64,000 nt of DNA from Streptomyces sp. NBC_01214 (GTDB lineage: Bacteria > Actinomycetota > Actinomycetes > Streptomycetales > Streptomycetaceae), in NCBI RefSeq assembly GCF_026340975.1, contig NZ_JAPEOS010000001.1, forward strand, positions 186,001 through 250,000, written 5' to 3'. How positions within the stretch are numbered: position 1 is the first letter of the stretch; each line of letters begins with the position of its first letter. The position numbers and the translations under genes were made by a program. Below are positions 41,546-50,981 of the stretch, in pieces. The notes beneath the pieces are model-generated. The model did not search any database and was not told where the DNA came from. It saw only the letters and a list, made by a program, of their open reading frames with translations.

Positions 41546-43294
41546 ATGGGTATTCGGAGCTTGTTGCGCAAGGTATTCGGACGGTCCGCGGAATCCGTTC
41601 CGGAGACTACGGACACCCCTTCGGCCGCTGTCCCGAACCAGGCGGAACGGACCCCTCTGGACGTCGCCGCCGAACTGGTGGCGGCGTCCTTCGACAACCC
41701 CACGGTTCCGCCGCAGTCCACCGCGCGCGACCGTGAACCGGGCACGGTCCTCACGGCCGCCGCCCAGGCGGCGGACCCCACGGTCCCGGAAGCCCGTCGC
41801 CCGTCGACTCCGGCGGTCCAGCAGGACACCCCCGCCCCGGCCGCACCCCCGGCGCAGGACCAGCCCGACCCGGCTACCGCCGAAGCCCCCACGCCGGAGC
41901 CGGTCGCCGCCGCCCCCGCCGCTGCTGCCGTCGCCGAGCAGCCGGAGGCCGACCCGGCTACCGCCGAACCCACCACGCCGGAGCCGGTCGCCGCCGCTGC
42001 CGTTACCGAGCAGCCGGAGGCCGACCCGGCTACCGCCGAACCCACCACGCCGGAGGCGGAAGCGCAGGACGGGCCCGAGGCCCAGGCCGCCGCGCCGGAG
42101 ACAGAGGCCGAACCGGCCGCCGCCACCGAGGCCCAGGCCGAGCCGGAGCCGGTCGCGGCCGCTGCGGACCAGCCCGTGGACGCCGAGGCCACCGCGCCGC
42201 AGGCGGAAGCCCAGGACGGGCCCGAGGCCCAGGCCGCCGCGCCGGAGACGGACGCCGAACCGGCCGCCGCCACCGAGGCCCAGGCCGAGCCGGAGGCGGT
42301 CGCCGCCAGCGCGGAGGCTGAGGCACCGCAGGCAGAGGCGGAGCCCGAGACCGCCGCCGAAGCCACCGCGCCGCAGGCGCAGGAGCCGGTCGCCGCCGCT
42401 GCGGACGAGCCCGACGCTGAGGCGCCGCAGGCAGAGGCGGAGCCCGAGGCCGCGCCGGAGGCAGACACTGCCCCCGCTGCGGAGCAGCCCGAGCCCGAGA
42501 CCGCCGCCGAGGCCACCGCGCCGCAGGCAGAGGCTGAGCCGGCTGCCGCCGAAGTCACCGCGCCGGAGGCGCAGGAGGCGGTCGCCGCCGCTGCGGACGA
42601 GCCCGACGCCGAGGCGCCGCAGGCCCAGGCAGAGGCCGCTGCGAACGGGGCCGCCGCCGTGCGGCGGCGGGCTCCTGAGGTCGCCGCCGCGTACAAGGCC
42701 GCCGGACAGGTGCTCCGCGGCAAGGGGAAGACCGGGGCCCGGGCCAAGGTGTACCTCGTGCTGGACCGGTCCGGTTCGATGCGCGGGTTCTACAAGGACG
42801 GCAGCGCCCAGCACCTCGCCGACCACGCCCTCGCCCTCGCCGCCCACCTCGACGACGCGGCGACCGTGCACACCGTGTTCTTCTCCACGGAAGTGGACGG
42901 CACCGCCGACCTGACCCTCGACGGCTACGACGCCTCCTGGGTCGAAACCCGTCACGCCGAGCTCGGCCGGATGGGCCGCACCAGCTACCACGTGGCCGTC
43001 GAGGCCGTCCTGGAGCGCTACCAGAAGGACGGCGGCGAGGGCCCGGCCCTGGTCGTCTTCCAGACCGACGGCGCCCCCGACAACCGGCAGCCCGCCCGCC
43101 AGGCACTGACCGACGCCGCCACCGCGGCTCCGGGCGTCCACTGGCAGTTCGTGGCCTTCGGCGAGCACGACGCCAAGGCCTTCGACTTCCTGCGCAAGCT
43201 GGACGCCGAGAACGCCGGCTTCTTCCACGCCGGCCCCGCCCCCACCGAGCTGACCTCCGCCGCCCTGGTCAAGGGCATCCTGGAGCGGTTCTAG
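41546..43294 (+). CDS. TerF-like VWA-domain protein with repetitive acidic linker
   Basis: 582 residues. A short basic N-terminus leads to about 320 residues of Ala/Glu/Pro/Gln-rich repeats with no predicted structure. The C-terminal von Willebrand A domain (about 398-582) resembles TerF and other tellurium-resistance VWA proteins. The MIDAS motif is D-R-S-G-S (Asp 407), with T-D-G-A-P-D-N later, so metal binding is intact. There is no signal peptide, so it is cytoplasmic. A bidirectional terminator follows. Role probably in stress response; the linker's function is unknown. Confidence 0.8.
   Translation: MGIRSLLRKVFGRSAESVPETTDTPSAAVPNQAERTPLDVAAELVAASFDNPTVPPQSTARDREPGTVLTAAAQAADPTVPEARRPSTPAVQQDTPAPAAPPAQDQPDPATAEAPTPEPVAAAPAAAAVAEQPEADPATAEPTTPEPVAAAAVTEQPEADPATAEPTTPEAEAQDGPEAQAAAPETEAEPAAATEAQAEPEPVAAAADQPVDAEATAPQAEAQDGPEAQAAAPETDAEPAAATEAQAEPEAVAASAEAEAPQAEAEPETAAEATAPQAQEPVAAAADEPDAEAPQAEAEPEAAPEADTAPAAEQPEPETAAEATAPQAEAEPAAAEVTAPEAQEAVAAAADEPDAEAPQAQAEAAANGAAAVRRRAPEVAAAYKAAGQVLRGKGKTGARAKVYLVLDRSGSMRGFYKDGSAQHLADHALALAAHLDDAATVHTVFFSTEVDGTADLTLDGYDASWVETRHAELGRMGRTSYHVAVEAVLERYQKDGGEGPALVVFQTDGAPDNRQPARQALTDAATAAPGVHWQFVAFGEHDAKAFDFLRKLDAENAGFFHAGPAPTELTSAALVKGILERF
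42055..42294. repeat. 93-nt near-identical repeat, 147-nt period, in the VWA gene
   Basis: The segment at 42055-42147 recurs at 42202-42294 with only a few substitutions, offset by 147 nt (49 codons, in frame). Shorter related units, such as a block with [12 protein letters not shown], repeat around it. It shows recent in-frame expansion of the linker. Confidence 0.85.
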
Positions 43295-43307
43295 TACGGG
43301 CACGACA

Positions 43308-43352
43308 CGAAGGCGGCGCCCCCCTCCGGCAAGGAGGGGGGCGCCGCCTTCG
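43308..43352. terminator. Strong bidirectional terminator
   Basis: Perfect 20-bp arms (43308-43327 and 43333-43352) surround the loop GGCAA, between the convergent VWA and aspS genes. Confidence 0.92.
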
Positions 43353-43369
43353 GCGTATCGGGGTCGGGG

Positions 43370-45193
43370 TCAGCCCCGCGGGGAACCGGCGTCCGGGGTG
43401 ACCGCGTCGGAGACCGGCCGCTCCGCCGCCTTCGTCTCGACCGGCTTGCGCAGCGCGATGTTCAGCTCGCGCAGACGGGACTCCTCCAGCACCGTCGGCG
43501 CGCCCATCATCAGGTCCTGCGCGTTGCCGTTCAGCGGGAAGGCGATGGTCTCGCGGATGTTCGGCTCGTCGGCCAGCAGCATCACGATGCGGTCCACGCC
43601 CGGAGCGATGCCACCGTGCGGCGGGGCGCCCAGGCGGAACGCGCGGAGCATGCCCGCGAACTCGCGCTCGACGGTCTCGGCCTCGTAACCGGCGATCTCG
43701 AAGGCCTTCAGCATGACCTCGGGCTCGTGGTTGCGGATGGCGCCGGAGGACAGCTCGATGCCGTTGCAGACGATGTCGTACTGCCAGGCCAGGATGTCCA
43801 GCGGGTCCTTCTCCTCCAGGTCCTTCATCCCGCCCTGCGGCATGGAGAAGGGGTTGTGGGAGAAGTCGATCTTGCCGGTCTCCTCGTCCTTCTCGTACAT
43901 CGGGAAGTCGACGATCCAGCAGAAGCGGAAGACGTTCTCCTCGAAGTGGCCGGCGCGCTTGGCCGCCTCGACGCGAACGCCGGACATGATCTTGGAAACC
44001 TCGTCGAAGTCACCCGCGCCGAAGAACACGGCGTGGCCGGGGACCAGGCCCAGGCGCTCGGTGAGGACCTTGACGTTTTCCTCGGTGAGGAACTTGGCGA
44101 TCGGGCCGGTCAGCCCGCCGTCCTCGCCCACGCGCACCCAGGCCAGGCCCTTGGCGCCCAGCGAGATCGCGTACTCGCCGAGGCCGTCGAAGAACTTGCG
44201 CGGCTGCGCGGCGGTGTCCGGGACGGCCAGGGCACGCACGTGCTTGCCGGCGAACGCCTTGAACTCCGAGGCCTCGAACACGTCGGTGATGTCGACGAGC
44301 TCCAGCTTGGCGCGCAGGTCGGGCTTGTCGTTGCCGTACTTCAGCATCGACTCGCGGAACGGGATCCGCGGGAACGGCGAGGTGACCTCGCGGCCATTGC
44401 CGAACTCGGTGAAGAGCTCGGTCATCAGGCGCTCGATCGGCTGGAAGACGTCCTCCTGCTCGACGAAGGACATCTCCACGTCGAGCTGGTAGAACTCGCC
44501 CGGCGAGCGGTCGGCACGGGCGTCCTCGTCGCGGAAGCACGGCGCGATCTGGAAGTAGCGGTCGAAGCCGGAGATCATCAGCAGCTGCTTGAACTGCTGC
44601 GGCGCCTGCGGCAGGGCGTAGAACTTGCCCGGGTTCAGGCGGGACGGCACGACGAAGTCACGGGCGCCCTCGGGGGAGGTCGCGGTGAGGATCGGCGTCG
44701 CCATCTCGTTGAAGCCGAGGGCCACCATCTTCGAGCGGATCGACGCGATGACGGCCGAGCGCAGCATGATGTTGCGGTGCATGCGCTCGCGGCGCAGGTC
44801 GAGGAAGCGGTACTCCAGGCGCCGCTCCTCGTTCACCCCGTCGTCGGTGTTGATCGTGAACGGCAGCGGGGCGGCCGCGCCGAGCACCTCGACCGCGGAG
44901 ACCTCGATCTCGATCTCGCCGGTCGGCAGCTCCGGGTTGACGTTGTCGGCGCCGCGGGAGACGACCTTGCCGTCGATGCGGACGACGGTCTCCTTGGTGA
45001 CGCTGCTCAGCGCCTCGTTCGCCGCGGTGCCGGGCCGGGCGACCAACTGCGTGATGCCGTAGTGGTCACGCAGATCGATGAAGAGGATGCCGCCCAGGTC
45101 TCGACGGTTGTGCAGCCAGCCGCTCAGCCGGACGTCGGCGGCGACGTCAGAAGCGCGGAGCTCGCCGCAGGTGTGGGACCTGTACCGATGCAT
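43370..45193 (-). CDS. aspS: Aspartyl-tRNA synthetase
   Basis: 607 residues, the bacterial type. It has an N-terminal OB-fold anticodon domain, class II motif 1, motif 2 ([10 protein letters not shown]), the inserted GAD domain, and motif 3 (G-V-D-R-I-V-M-L). It charges tRNA-Asp in the cytoplasm. In many actinobacteria this enzyme also charges tRNA-Asn. It is an essential single-gene unit here, divergent from the SpoIIE-type phosphatase gene. Confidence 0.98.
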   Translation of the reverse strand: MHRYRSHTCGELRASDVAADVRLSGWLHNRRDLGGILFIDLRDHYGITQLVARPGTAANEALSSVTKETVVRIDGKVVSRGADNVNPELPTGEIEIEVSAVEVLGAAAPLPFTINTDDGVNEERRLEYRFLDLRRERMHRNIMLRSAVIASIRSKMVALGFNEMATPILTATSPEGARDFVVPSRLNPGKFYALPQAPQQFKQLLMISGFDRYFQIAPCFRDEDARADRSPGEFYQLDVEMSFVEQEDVFQPIERLMTELFTEFGNGREVTSPFPRIPFRESMLKYGNDKPDLRAKLELVDITDVFEASEFKAFAGKHVRALAVPDTAAQPRKFFDGLGEYAISLGAKGLAWVRVGEDGGLTGPIAKFLTEENVKVLTERLGLVPGHAVFFGAGDFDEVSKIMSGVRVEAAKRAGHFEENVFRFCWIVDFPMYEKDEETGKIDFSHNPFSMPQGGMKDLEEKDPLDILAWQYDIVCNGIELSSGAIRNHEPEVMLKAFEIAGYEAETVEREFAGMLRAFRLGAPPHGGIAPGVDRIVMLLADEPNIRETIAFPLNGNAQDLMMGAPTVLEESRLRELNIALRKPVETKAAERPVSDAVTPDAGSPRG

Positions 45194-45350
45194 CAGTCAT
45201 CCAGTTCTACGCGATACCAGGGTGGATTCAACCGTCCCAAGGTTACCGTCCGGGAAGGTGACGGGTCGGGCACTCCCTCCAGCCTGCGCAAATGCGTCCG
45301 CGGTCCGGGCGAACAGGCACGTACCGGATATGACCTGTAAAGATGGCCGA

Positions 45351-47651
45351 GTGCGCACCGAGGACGTTCTGGCCGCCATCGCGACCGGCCTGTGGCGATG
45401 GGACAACGCCTCCGGGACGGTCACCCTCGACGGTGAGGCCGCCCGACTGCTCGGGCTGCCCGCCGAACCGGTGGTGCTGCCGGAGGTCGCCGTGCGGTCC
45501 CGCTTCCACCCGGTGGACTGGAACGAGATCAACGGGATCGTGAACCTGGCCGTCGCCGAGGGCACCCTCGCCGAGGCCCGGCTGCGGATCATGGACGTCG
45601 ACGGCCGGGTGCTGCGGACCGTGCGCAGCCGCTCCAAACCGGTGGCGAACCGGGCGCCAGGGGGGTCCCCCCGGACGGAGTCTGGGGGAGGAGCCACGGA
45701 CTACGAGCTGATCGGCACCATCCAGGAGATCGCCGAGCCGCAGCCCGGCACCACGGCCGCCCACACCCCCATCACGGGCGACTGGCGGCGCTCCCGAGAG
45801 GCCTTCCTGCTGGACGCGGGGCGCGCGCTGGCGGAGGCGCGGTCCACGGCGGAGGTGCTGCGGGTCGCCGCCTCGCTGTCCATGCCCGGTTTCAGCCCGG
45901 ACGGGCTGGCGGTCTTCGGCGTGGCCGGGGACCGGCTGTCGATCATCGGGCACCACGGGCACGATCCGGGGGACGAGGGTCCGTTCTCCGACATGCCGCT
46001 GGAGACGGACTACCCGGCCGCGGAGGTCGTTCGGACCGGCCGGGCGATCTACCTGCCCACCCCCGAGGACTACAAACGGCGCTTCCCGGCCTCCTGGCCG
46101 CTCGCCCAGCGCTTCGACCGGGTCTCCTGGGCCTTCCTCCCGCTGATCGTGGCCGGGCGGACCATGGGCGCCTGGATGGCCGCCTTCAAGCACCCGGCGT
46201 CCTTCTCCCCCGACGAGCGGTCCGTGCTGACGACCGTGGCCCGGATGCTGGCCCAGGCGCTCCAGCGCGCCGTGGTGGCCGAATCCGAGCGGGAGCTCAC
46301 CACCGGTTTGCAGCGGTCGATGATGCCGCAGCTCGGCCCGGAGATCCCCGGCATGCGGATCGCGGCCCGCTACGTCCCGACGGGCGGCGGACTCCAGGTC
46401 GGCGGCGACTGGTACGACATGATCCCGCTGCCGTCGGGCAGGTTCGCGCTGGTCATCGGCGACGTGCAGGGCCACGACGTCCGGGCGGCCGGGCTGATGG
46501 GCCAGCTGCGGATCGCCGTACGGGCGTACGCGTCCGAGGGCCACCGGCCGGACGCGGTGCTCTCGCGCGCCTCCCGCTTCCTGGCCGGGCTGTGCTCCTC
46601 GCCGGAGTCCGACCCGTACGGGGACGACGGCGGCCGGGACTCCGACTTCCTGAGCCCGCGCTTCGCGACCTGCCTGTACGTGGAGTGCGATCCGAGGACC
46701 GGCATGCTGGAGGTGGCCCGCGCCGGCCACCCCGATCCCGCGATCCGGATGGCCGACGGCACCGTCCTGATGCGCCCCACCGCGGGCGGGCTGCCCCTCG
46801 GGATCGTCCCCGACACCGACTACCCCACCACCCGGTTCACCCTGGAGCCCGGCGAGACGATGATGCTCTGCACCGACGGGCTCATCGAGACCGGCGGGCA
46901 CGACCTCGACACCGGTTGGGCGCGGCTGCGGGCGGTCCTGGAGTCCGACGCGCACGAGCACGCGCACGAGCACGCCTACGAGAACGCCTACGAGAACGCC
47001 TACGAGAACGCCTACGACGCGCCGGTACGGGAAGCGGCAACGGCCGCGGGACACGTCACGCCCCCGCACCTCGAAAGACTGGCCGACCTGCTGGTCCAGG
47101 CCGTTCACGGGCCGTCCTCGCACCACACCACCGGCCCGCTCGCCGACCGCCGCGAGGACGACATAGCCGTAGTGCTGCTGTGCCGGGAGAGCGCGGACCG
47201 CGGACCGGGCACCGCACTGCCGCACCCGGCCCGGCCCGTGCGCCGCACCGTACTGACCGTGGCACAGGTGGAGCCCGAACGGATCGCGGGCGTGCGGCAG
47301 CAGATCCGCGAGCTGCTGCACGACTGGGCCGACCCCGACCAGGTGGACTCGGCGGTGCTGATGGTCTCCGAGATGGTGACGAACGTACTGACGCACACCG
47401 ACGGCGACGCCCTGCTGGTCGCGGAGGCGGTCGGCGAGCTGGGCGCGCGCCGGCTGCGCATCGAGGTCGCGGACGGCAGCGACGAGCTCCCGCACAAGCG
47501 GCAGCCGGGGGAGCTGTCCTCCAGCGGCCGCGGGGTGCTGCTGATGGAGATGCTCGCCGACGCGTGGGGCGTGGACCCGCGCGGCGAGGGCAAGTCGATC
47601 TGGTTCGAGCTGCACGAGCAGTCGAAGACGGACGCCGACCCGGTGTTCTGA
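45351..47651 (+). CDS. SpoIIE-type PP2C phosphatase with PAS-like, GAF and anti-sigma kinase domains
   Basis: 766 residues. The order is a PAS-like region (about 1-120), GAF (about 160-310), a SpoIIE/PP2C phosphatase (about 320-620; G-G-D-W-Y-D, G-D-V-Q-G-H-D, C-T-D-G-L-I-E, E-D-D-I-A-V), and an HATPase_c domain like RsbW (about 650-755; E-M-V-T-N-V-L-T-H). Phosphatase and anti-sigma kinase halves in one protein suggest control of an anti-sigma antagonist. The GTG at 45351 follows a TAAAGAT box at leaderless spacing; an ATG at 45330 is the alternative. A dispersed repeat and a 12-nt tandem repeat interrupt its linkers. Confidence 0.88.
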   Translation: MRTEDVLAAIATGLWRWDNASGTVTLDGEAARLLGLPAEPVVLPEVAVRSRFHPVDWNEINGIVNLAVAEGTLAEARLRIMDVDGRVLRTVRSRSKPVANRAPGGSPRTESGGGATDYELIGTIQEIAEPQPGTTAAHTPITGDWRRSREAFLLDAGRALAEARSTAEVLRVAASLSMPGFSPDGLAVFGVAGDRLSIIGHHGHDPGDEGPFSDMPLETDYPAAEVVRTGRAIYLPTPEDYKRRFPASWPLAQRFDRVSWAFLPLIVAGRTMGAWMAAFKHPASFSPDERSVLTTVARMLAQALQRAVVAESERELTTGLQRSMMPQLGPEIPGMRIAARYVPTGGGLQVGGDWYDMIPLPSGRFALVIGDVQGHDVRAAGLMGQLRIAVRAYASEGHRPDAVLSRASRFLAGLCSSPESDPYGDDGGRDSDFLSPRFATCLYVECDPRTGMLEVARAGHPDPAIRMADGTVLMRPTAGGLPLGIVPDTDYPTTRFTLEPGETMMLCTDGLIETGGHDLDTGWARLRAVLESDAHEHAHEHAYENAYENAYENAYDAPVREAATAAGHVTPPHLERLADLLVQAVHGPSSHHTTGPLADRREDDIAVVLLCRESADRGPGTALPHPARPVRRTVLTVAQVEPERIAGVRQQIRELLHDWADPDQVDSAVLMVSEMVTNVLTHTDGDALLVAEAVGELGARRLRIEVADGSDELPHKRQPGELSSSGRGVLLMEMLADAWGVDPRGEGKSIWFELHEQSKTDADPVF
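45653..45695. repeat. Inserted GC-rich palindromic repeat in a coding sequence
   Basis: A segment with GGGGGGTCCCCCC followed by GGACGGAGTCTGGGGGAGG breaks the linker between the PAS-like and GAF parts, adding the unusual residues A-P-G-G-S-P-R-T-E-S-G-G-G. From memory, near-identical short elements are scattered through many Streptomyces genomes; this was not checked. Confidence 0.6.
46952..47017. repeat. Tandem repeat encoding H-E-H-A and E-N-A-Y units
   Basis: A 12-nt unit, GAGAACGCCTAC, is repeated three times after a related CACGAGCACGC block. It encodes two His-Glu-His-Ala units and three Glu-Asn-Ala-Tyr units in the SpoIIE-type phosphatase domain. Confidence 0.85.
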
Positions 47652-47700
47652 CCCTGGGGGGTGCGCGGCAGGGCGCGGCGGGGTGTGATGGGATGCAGCG

Positions 47701-48753
47701 GTGTCAGATCCCCTCCTGCCCGCGCCCGTACGGCGACTCGCCGCTTGGTGCGGCGTCGTCCTGCTCGTCACCGCCGTCCTCGCCGTCGGCGTATGGCTGT
47801 GCACCGTCTTCGAGGCCGTCGTGACGCCCGTGCTGCTGGCCGTGCTCGGTACGGCCCTGCTCGGGCCGATGCACCGGCGCCTGGTCCGCATGGGGATGAA
47901 CCGCTCGCTGGCCGCGGCCCTGACCTGCCTCGCCGTGGTCGCCGTCGTCGGCGGGGCCACGTACATCGTCGTCCTCGCGCTCATCGAGACCGGTAGCGAG
48001 ATCGTCGACGCGCTGCGGCGGGCCGGCGAGATGGTCGCCGAGCACTTCGGGGCGGTGGGCACCTCGCTGGAGGACATCGCCGCGAACTCCAAGGACCTGC
48101 TCGCGAAGTTCGGCGGGACGGCCGCCTCGGGCGTGGTCGCGGGGCTCAGCGTGGTGGGCTCGATGATCGCGATGGTGCTGCTGGCGCTGGTGCTGATCTT
48201 CTTCTTCCTGCGCGACTCCGACCGGGCCGTGGGAACCCTGCGCTCCGTCGTGCCGAGCCGGTCGGGCGATCTGATGGAGGCCATGGGGCGGCGCGCCTTC
48301 GAGGCCGTCGAGGGGTTCATGCGCGGGACCACCTTCGTGGCCCTGGTGGACGCCTTGCTGATCGGCGCGGGTCTGCTGGTCCTCGACGTGCCGGGTGCGC
48401 TGGGGCTGGCCGCCCTGGTCTTCGTGACGGCCTACATCCCCTACCTCGGGGCCATCCTGTCGGGTGCCGTGGCCGTGCTCGTGGCCTTCGCCGACCGCGG
48501 CTGGATCATCGGCCTGTGGGCGCTGGGCCTGGTCCTGCTGGTACAGATGATCGAGGGCTACGTACTGCAACCCGTGGTGCAGAGCCGCACCGTCCAGATG
48601 CACCCGGCCGTGGTGATGCTGGCCATCACCGCGGGCGCGGCGGTCGCCGGGATCCTGGGAATGCTGCTGGCGGTGCCGTTGACCGCCGCCGTCTTCGGGG
48701 TGATCTCGGAACTGCGCGCCCGGTACGCCGCCGATGCGGTGCCCGGGTCCTAG
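47701..48753 (+). CDS. AI-2E family (PerM-like) transporter
   Basis: 350 residues with about eight transmembrane helices, including an early helix pair, a central soluble segment (I-V-D-A-L-R-R-A-G-E) and a C-terminal helix cluster. The motif P-Y-L-G-A-I-L-S-G and the E-G-Y-V-L-Q-P segment are characteristic. The family includes putative autoinducer-2 exporters and Na+/H+ antiporters; substrate not known here. The GTG start lacks a clear ribosome binding site and may be leaderless. Confidence 0.85.
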   Translation: MSDPLLPAPVRRLAAWCGVVLLVTAVLAVGVWLCTVFEAVVTPVLLAVLGTALLGPMHRRLVRMGMNRSLAAALTCLAVVAVVGGATYIVVLALIETGSEIVDALRRAGEMVAEHFGAVGTSLEDIAANSKDLLAKFGGTAASGVVAGLSVVGSMIAMVLLALVLIFFFLRDSDRAVGTLRSVVPSRSGDLMEAMGRRAFEAVEGFMRGTTFVALVDALLIGAGLLVLDVPGALGLAALVFVTAYIPYLGAILSGAVAVLVAFADRGWIIGLWALGLVLLVQMIEGYVLQPVVQSRTVQMHPAVVMLAITAGAAVAGILGMLLAVPLTAAVFGVISELRARYAADAVPGS

Positions 48754-48870
48754 CAGACGGCAGCAGAGCCGGTTCGTGACGCTGCGTCACTCGCGCCGGT
48801 CCGTTGCAGCAGCTCGCGCAGTCGGCCGGGCCTGCGGGCGAACACCGCTGTCAGAGCCTCTTGTTACCGT

Positions 48871-48897
48871 CGCGAACCTCGCGAACCTCGCGAACCC
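48871..48897. repeat. 9-nt tandem repeat, three copies
   Basis: CGCGAACCT is repeated three times (last copy ends CCC) just upstream of the NTF2-like gene. Confidence 0.85.
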
Positions 48898-48919
48898 GAA
48901 GCGATCGAGGGCGGTCTTG

Positions 48920-49360
48920 ATGAACGGCAACGAGGTGCGGCAGTTCGGCATCCACACCTACGACCAGTGGACGGCGATGTGGAACGGTGATCTGGACCTG
49001 GCCGCGAAGATCATGGCGCCGGAATTCGTCCTGCGCTACGCCCAGGCGGGCACCGAGGTCTTCGACGACGTCCGCACTCCGCAGCAGCTCGCGGACATCA
49101 TCGCGGCCTGGCATCGGGAGCGCCGTGGGCTTCGCTTCGTGGCCGAGGGCGCGCCGGTCGTGGACCTCGCACTGGTCGACGGCGCACCGACCGGCCTGGT
49201 CGCCCGCCCCTATCGCGCTTCCCACCTCGCTTCCGTCGCGGGCGAAGACGACCGAACCGTCGCCAGGAGCGGGACCGACACCCTGCGGATCACCGACGGT
49301 TTGATCAGCGAGGTGTGGTCCGTCTCCTCCGGCTCCGCCGGCCGGACCTTCTACCGCTAG
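48920..49360 (+). CDS. NTF2-like (SnoaL-type) protein
   Basis: 146 residues with the cone-shaped NTF2 pattern: an N-terminal helix pair (Y-D-Q-W-T-A-M-W-N-G-D-L-D-L-A), then A-P-E-F-V-L-R-Y and C-terminal strands ending R-I-T-D-G-L-I-S-E-V-W-S-V. Such proteins can be cyclases, isomerases or non-enzymatic. GAGGGCGG precedes the ATG. It is convergent with the pirin gene. Confidence 0.75.
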   Translation: MNGNEVRQFGIHTYDQWTAMWNGDLDLAAKIMAPEFVLRYAQAGTEVFDDVRTPQQLADIIAAWHRERRGLRFVAEGAPVVDLALVDGAPTGLVARPYRASHLASVAGEDDRTVARSGTDTLRITDGLISEVWSVSSGSAGRTFYR

Positions 49361-49421
49361 CGCGGTGCCGGGCGGCGCGGACGGGCAAGATCCGGAAGAG
49401 ACGGCCCGGCGGAGCTCCGGG

Positions 49422-50417
49422 TCAGTCCTGGTCCGCCTCGCCCGTGCCGCGGTGGCCGAGGCCGGTGCGCGCGGTGGTGGGGATGCGGCCCAGCCGGCCC
49501 GCCTGGAAGTCGTCGAAGGCCTGCTGCAGCTCGTGCTTGCTGTTCATCACGAACGGCCCGTAGTGCGCCATCGGCTCCCGGATCGGACGTCCGCCGAGGA
49601 GCACGACCTCCAGGTCCGGGGCGTTGGAGTCCTGGGAGGCGTCCGCCCGCACCGTGAGCGAGCCGCCCTCGCCGAAGACGGCCGTCTGCCCGGTCTGTAC
49701 GGGCCGGCGGTCCTCGCCGACGGACCCGCGCCCGGCCATGACGTACGCCAGCGCGTTGAAGTCCTCGCGCCACGGCAGGGTGATCTGCGCGCCCGGCGAC
49801 ACGGTCGCGTGGATCATCGTGATCGGGGTGTGGGTGATGCCCGGGCCCTGGTGGCCGTCCAGCTCGCCGGCGATGACGCGGAGCAGGGAGCCGCCGTCCG
49901 GGGTGGTCAGCAGCTGGACCTGCCCGCCGCCGATGTCCTGGTAGCGCGGGGGCATCATCTTGTCGGAGGCCGGGAGGTTCACCCACAGCTGGAGGCCGTG
50001 GAACAGCCCGCCCGACACGACGAGGGACTCCGGCGGGGCCTCGATGTGCAGGAGGCCCGAACCGGCGGTCATCCACTGGGTGTCGCCGCCGTTGATGACT
50101 CCGCCGCCGCCGTTGCTGTCCTGGTGGACGAAGGTTCCGTCGATCAGGTACGTGACGGTCTCGAAGCCGCGGTGCGGATGCCAGGGAGTTCCCTTCGGCT
50201 CGCCCGGGGCGTATTCCACCTCACCCATCTGGTCCATCATGATGAACGGGTCGAGGTACTGGTAGTTGATCCCGGCGAACGCGCGGCGCACCGGGAATCC
50301 CTCACCCTCGAACCCACCGGGAGCGGAGACGACGGCCAGCACCTTGCGCGGGACGGCGGCCTGCGGCTCGGCCACGCGCGGAAGGGTCAACGGGTTCTCA
50401 ACAGTCACTGCGGGCAT
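49422..50417 (-). CDS. Pirin-family protein
   Basis: 331 residues forming two cupins. The N-terminal metal site is H-P-H-R-G-F-E-T-V-T-Y with the later His and Glu (H-I-E-A), as in pirins that bind Fe and have quercetin dioxygenase activity. The C-terminal cupin is less conserved. AAGGAGG precedes the ATG. A perfect 9-bp-arm palindrome just upstream suggests redox or MarR-type regulation. Confidence 0.88.
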   Translation of the reverse strand: MPAVTVENPLTLPRVAEPQAAVPRKVLAVVSAPGGFEGEGFPVRRAFAGINYQYLDPFIMMDQMGEVEYAPGEPKGTPWHPHRGFETVTYLIDGTFVHQDSNGGGGVINGGDTQWMTAGSGLLHIEAPPESLVVSGGLFHGLQLWVNLPASDKMMPPRYQDIGGGQVQLLTTPDGGSLLRVIAGELDGHQGPGITHTPITMIHATVSPGAQITLPWREDFNALAYVMAGRGSVGEDRRPVQTGQTAVFGEGGSLTVRADASQDSNAPDLEVVLLGGRPIREPMAHYGPFVMNSKHELQQAFDDFQAGRLGRIPTTARTGLGHRGTGEADQD

Positions 50418-50436
50418 GGTCAGGACCTCCTTCTGC

Positions 50437-50459
50437 TTCGAGTTTAGTTGAAACTCGAA
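50437..50459. promoter_or_regulatory. Putative operator upstream of the pirin gene
   Basis: TTCGAGTTT (50437-50445) and AAACTCGAA (50451-50459) are perfect arms around AGTTG. The AT-rich inner core TTTAGTTGAAA resembles MarR/HxlR-type sites in Streptomyces. No such regulator gene is adjacent. Confidence 0.65.
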
Positions 50460-50488
50460 CTTTCTGCCACACCCCCCAGAACAGAGAG

Positions 50489-50515
50489 GGCCCCGGAGGA
50501 AATTCCCCCGGGGCC
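50489..50515. terminator. Intrinsic terminator
   Basis: GGCCCCGG (50489-50496) pairs with CCGGGGCC (50508-50515), with an inner GGAAATTCC that can extend the stem. It follows the small secreted-protein gene on the minus strand and insulates the pirin operator. Confidence 0.75.
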
Positions 50516-50535
50516 TTCGGGTTCGGCTAGACGGC

Positions 50536-50775
50536 CTAGTACCTGCTGAGCTTGATCGAGTTCATCGGGGAGGGGTTCTCCTGCCAGGTGGTGCCGGGCG
50601 GCTGGACGTACGCGTCGCACGTGCTCCCGTAGGAGCAGTAGCGGAGGCGGTCGACCCAACCGTCGGTCTGGTTGTTGACGATGAAGGCGCCGGACGGGCA
50701 CCCGTGCCACGCGCCCGCGGCGTGCGCGGGCGATGCCGCGGCGGCGAGCTTCGTGCGGATCGCCGTACGAGCCAT
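50536..50775 (-). CDS. Small secreted Cys-containing protein, signal peptide apparently shortened
   Basis: 79 residues. The start M-A-R-T-A-I-R-T-K-L-A-A-A-A-S-P-A-H-A-A-G has the n-region and the cleavage region of a signal peptide but almost no hydrophobic core between them. The mature part has three cysteines (C-P-S-G and C-S-Y-G-S-T-C) and ends S-I-K-L-S-R-Y, like small Streptomyces peptidase-inhibitor-type proteins. With the core deleted, export is doubtful. A GGGGGG run precedes the ATG. Confidence 0.6.
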   Translation of the reverse strand: MARTAIRTKLAAAASPAHAAGAWHGCPSGAFIVNNQTDGWVDRLRYCSYGSTCDAYVQPPGTTWQENPSPMNSIKLSRY

Positions 50776-50981
50776 CGCCTTGCCCCCCTCGTCGATGGGA
50801 CGGGGGGCGGGACCCCCGTACTCGCCCCCCGTGGCACCGATGCTCCGCCGAAGGGGCCCGGACCGGCGATGGTTTCGGGCCTGCCCGAAACCTCGGGCCG
50901 ACGCCCACGACAGCCACGACGCCCACAGCGCGCCCGCGCCACCGCCCCACAGCTCCACCGCGTCCGGCGGAGCCCCGGGCC

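Noticed and set aside
48776..48790. GTGACG-CTG-CGTCAC inverted repeat after the AI-2E gene as a terminator
   Set aside because: Six-bp arms with a 3-nt loop and no T-run; too weak to call, possibly an operator.
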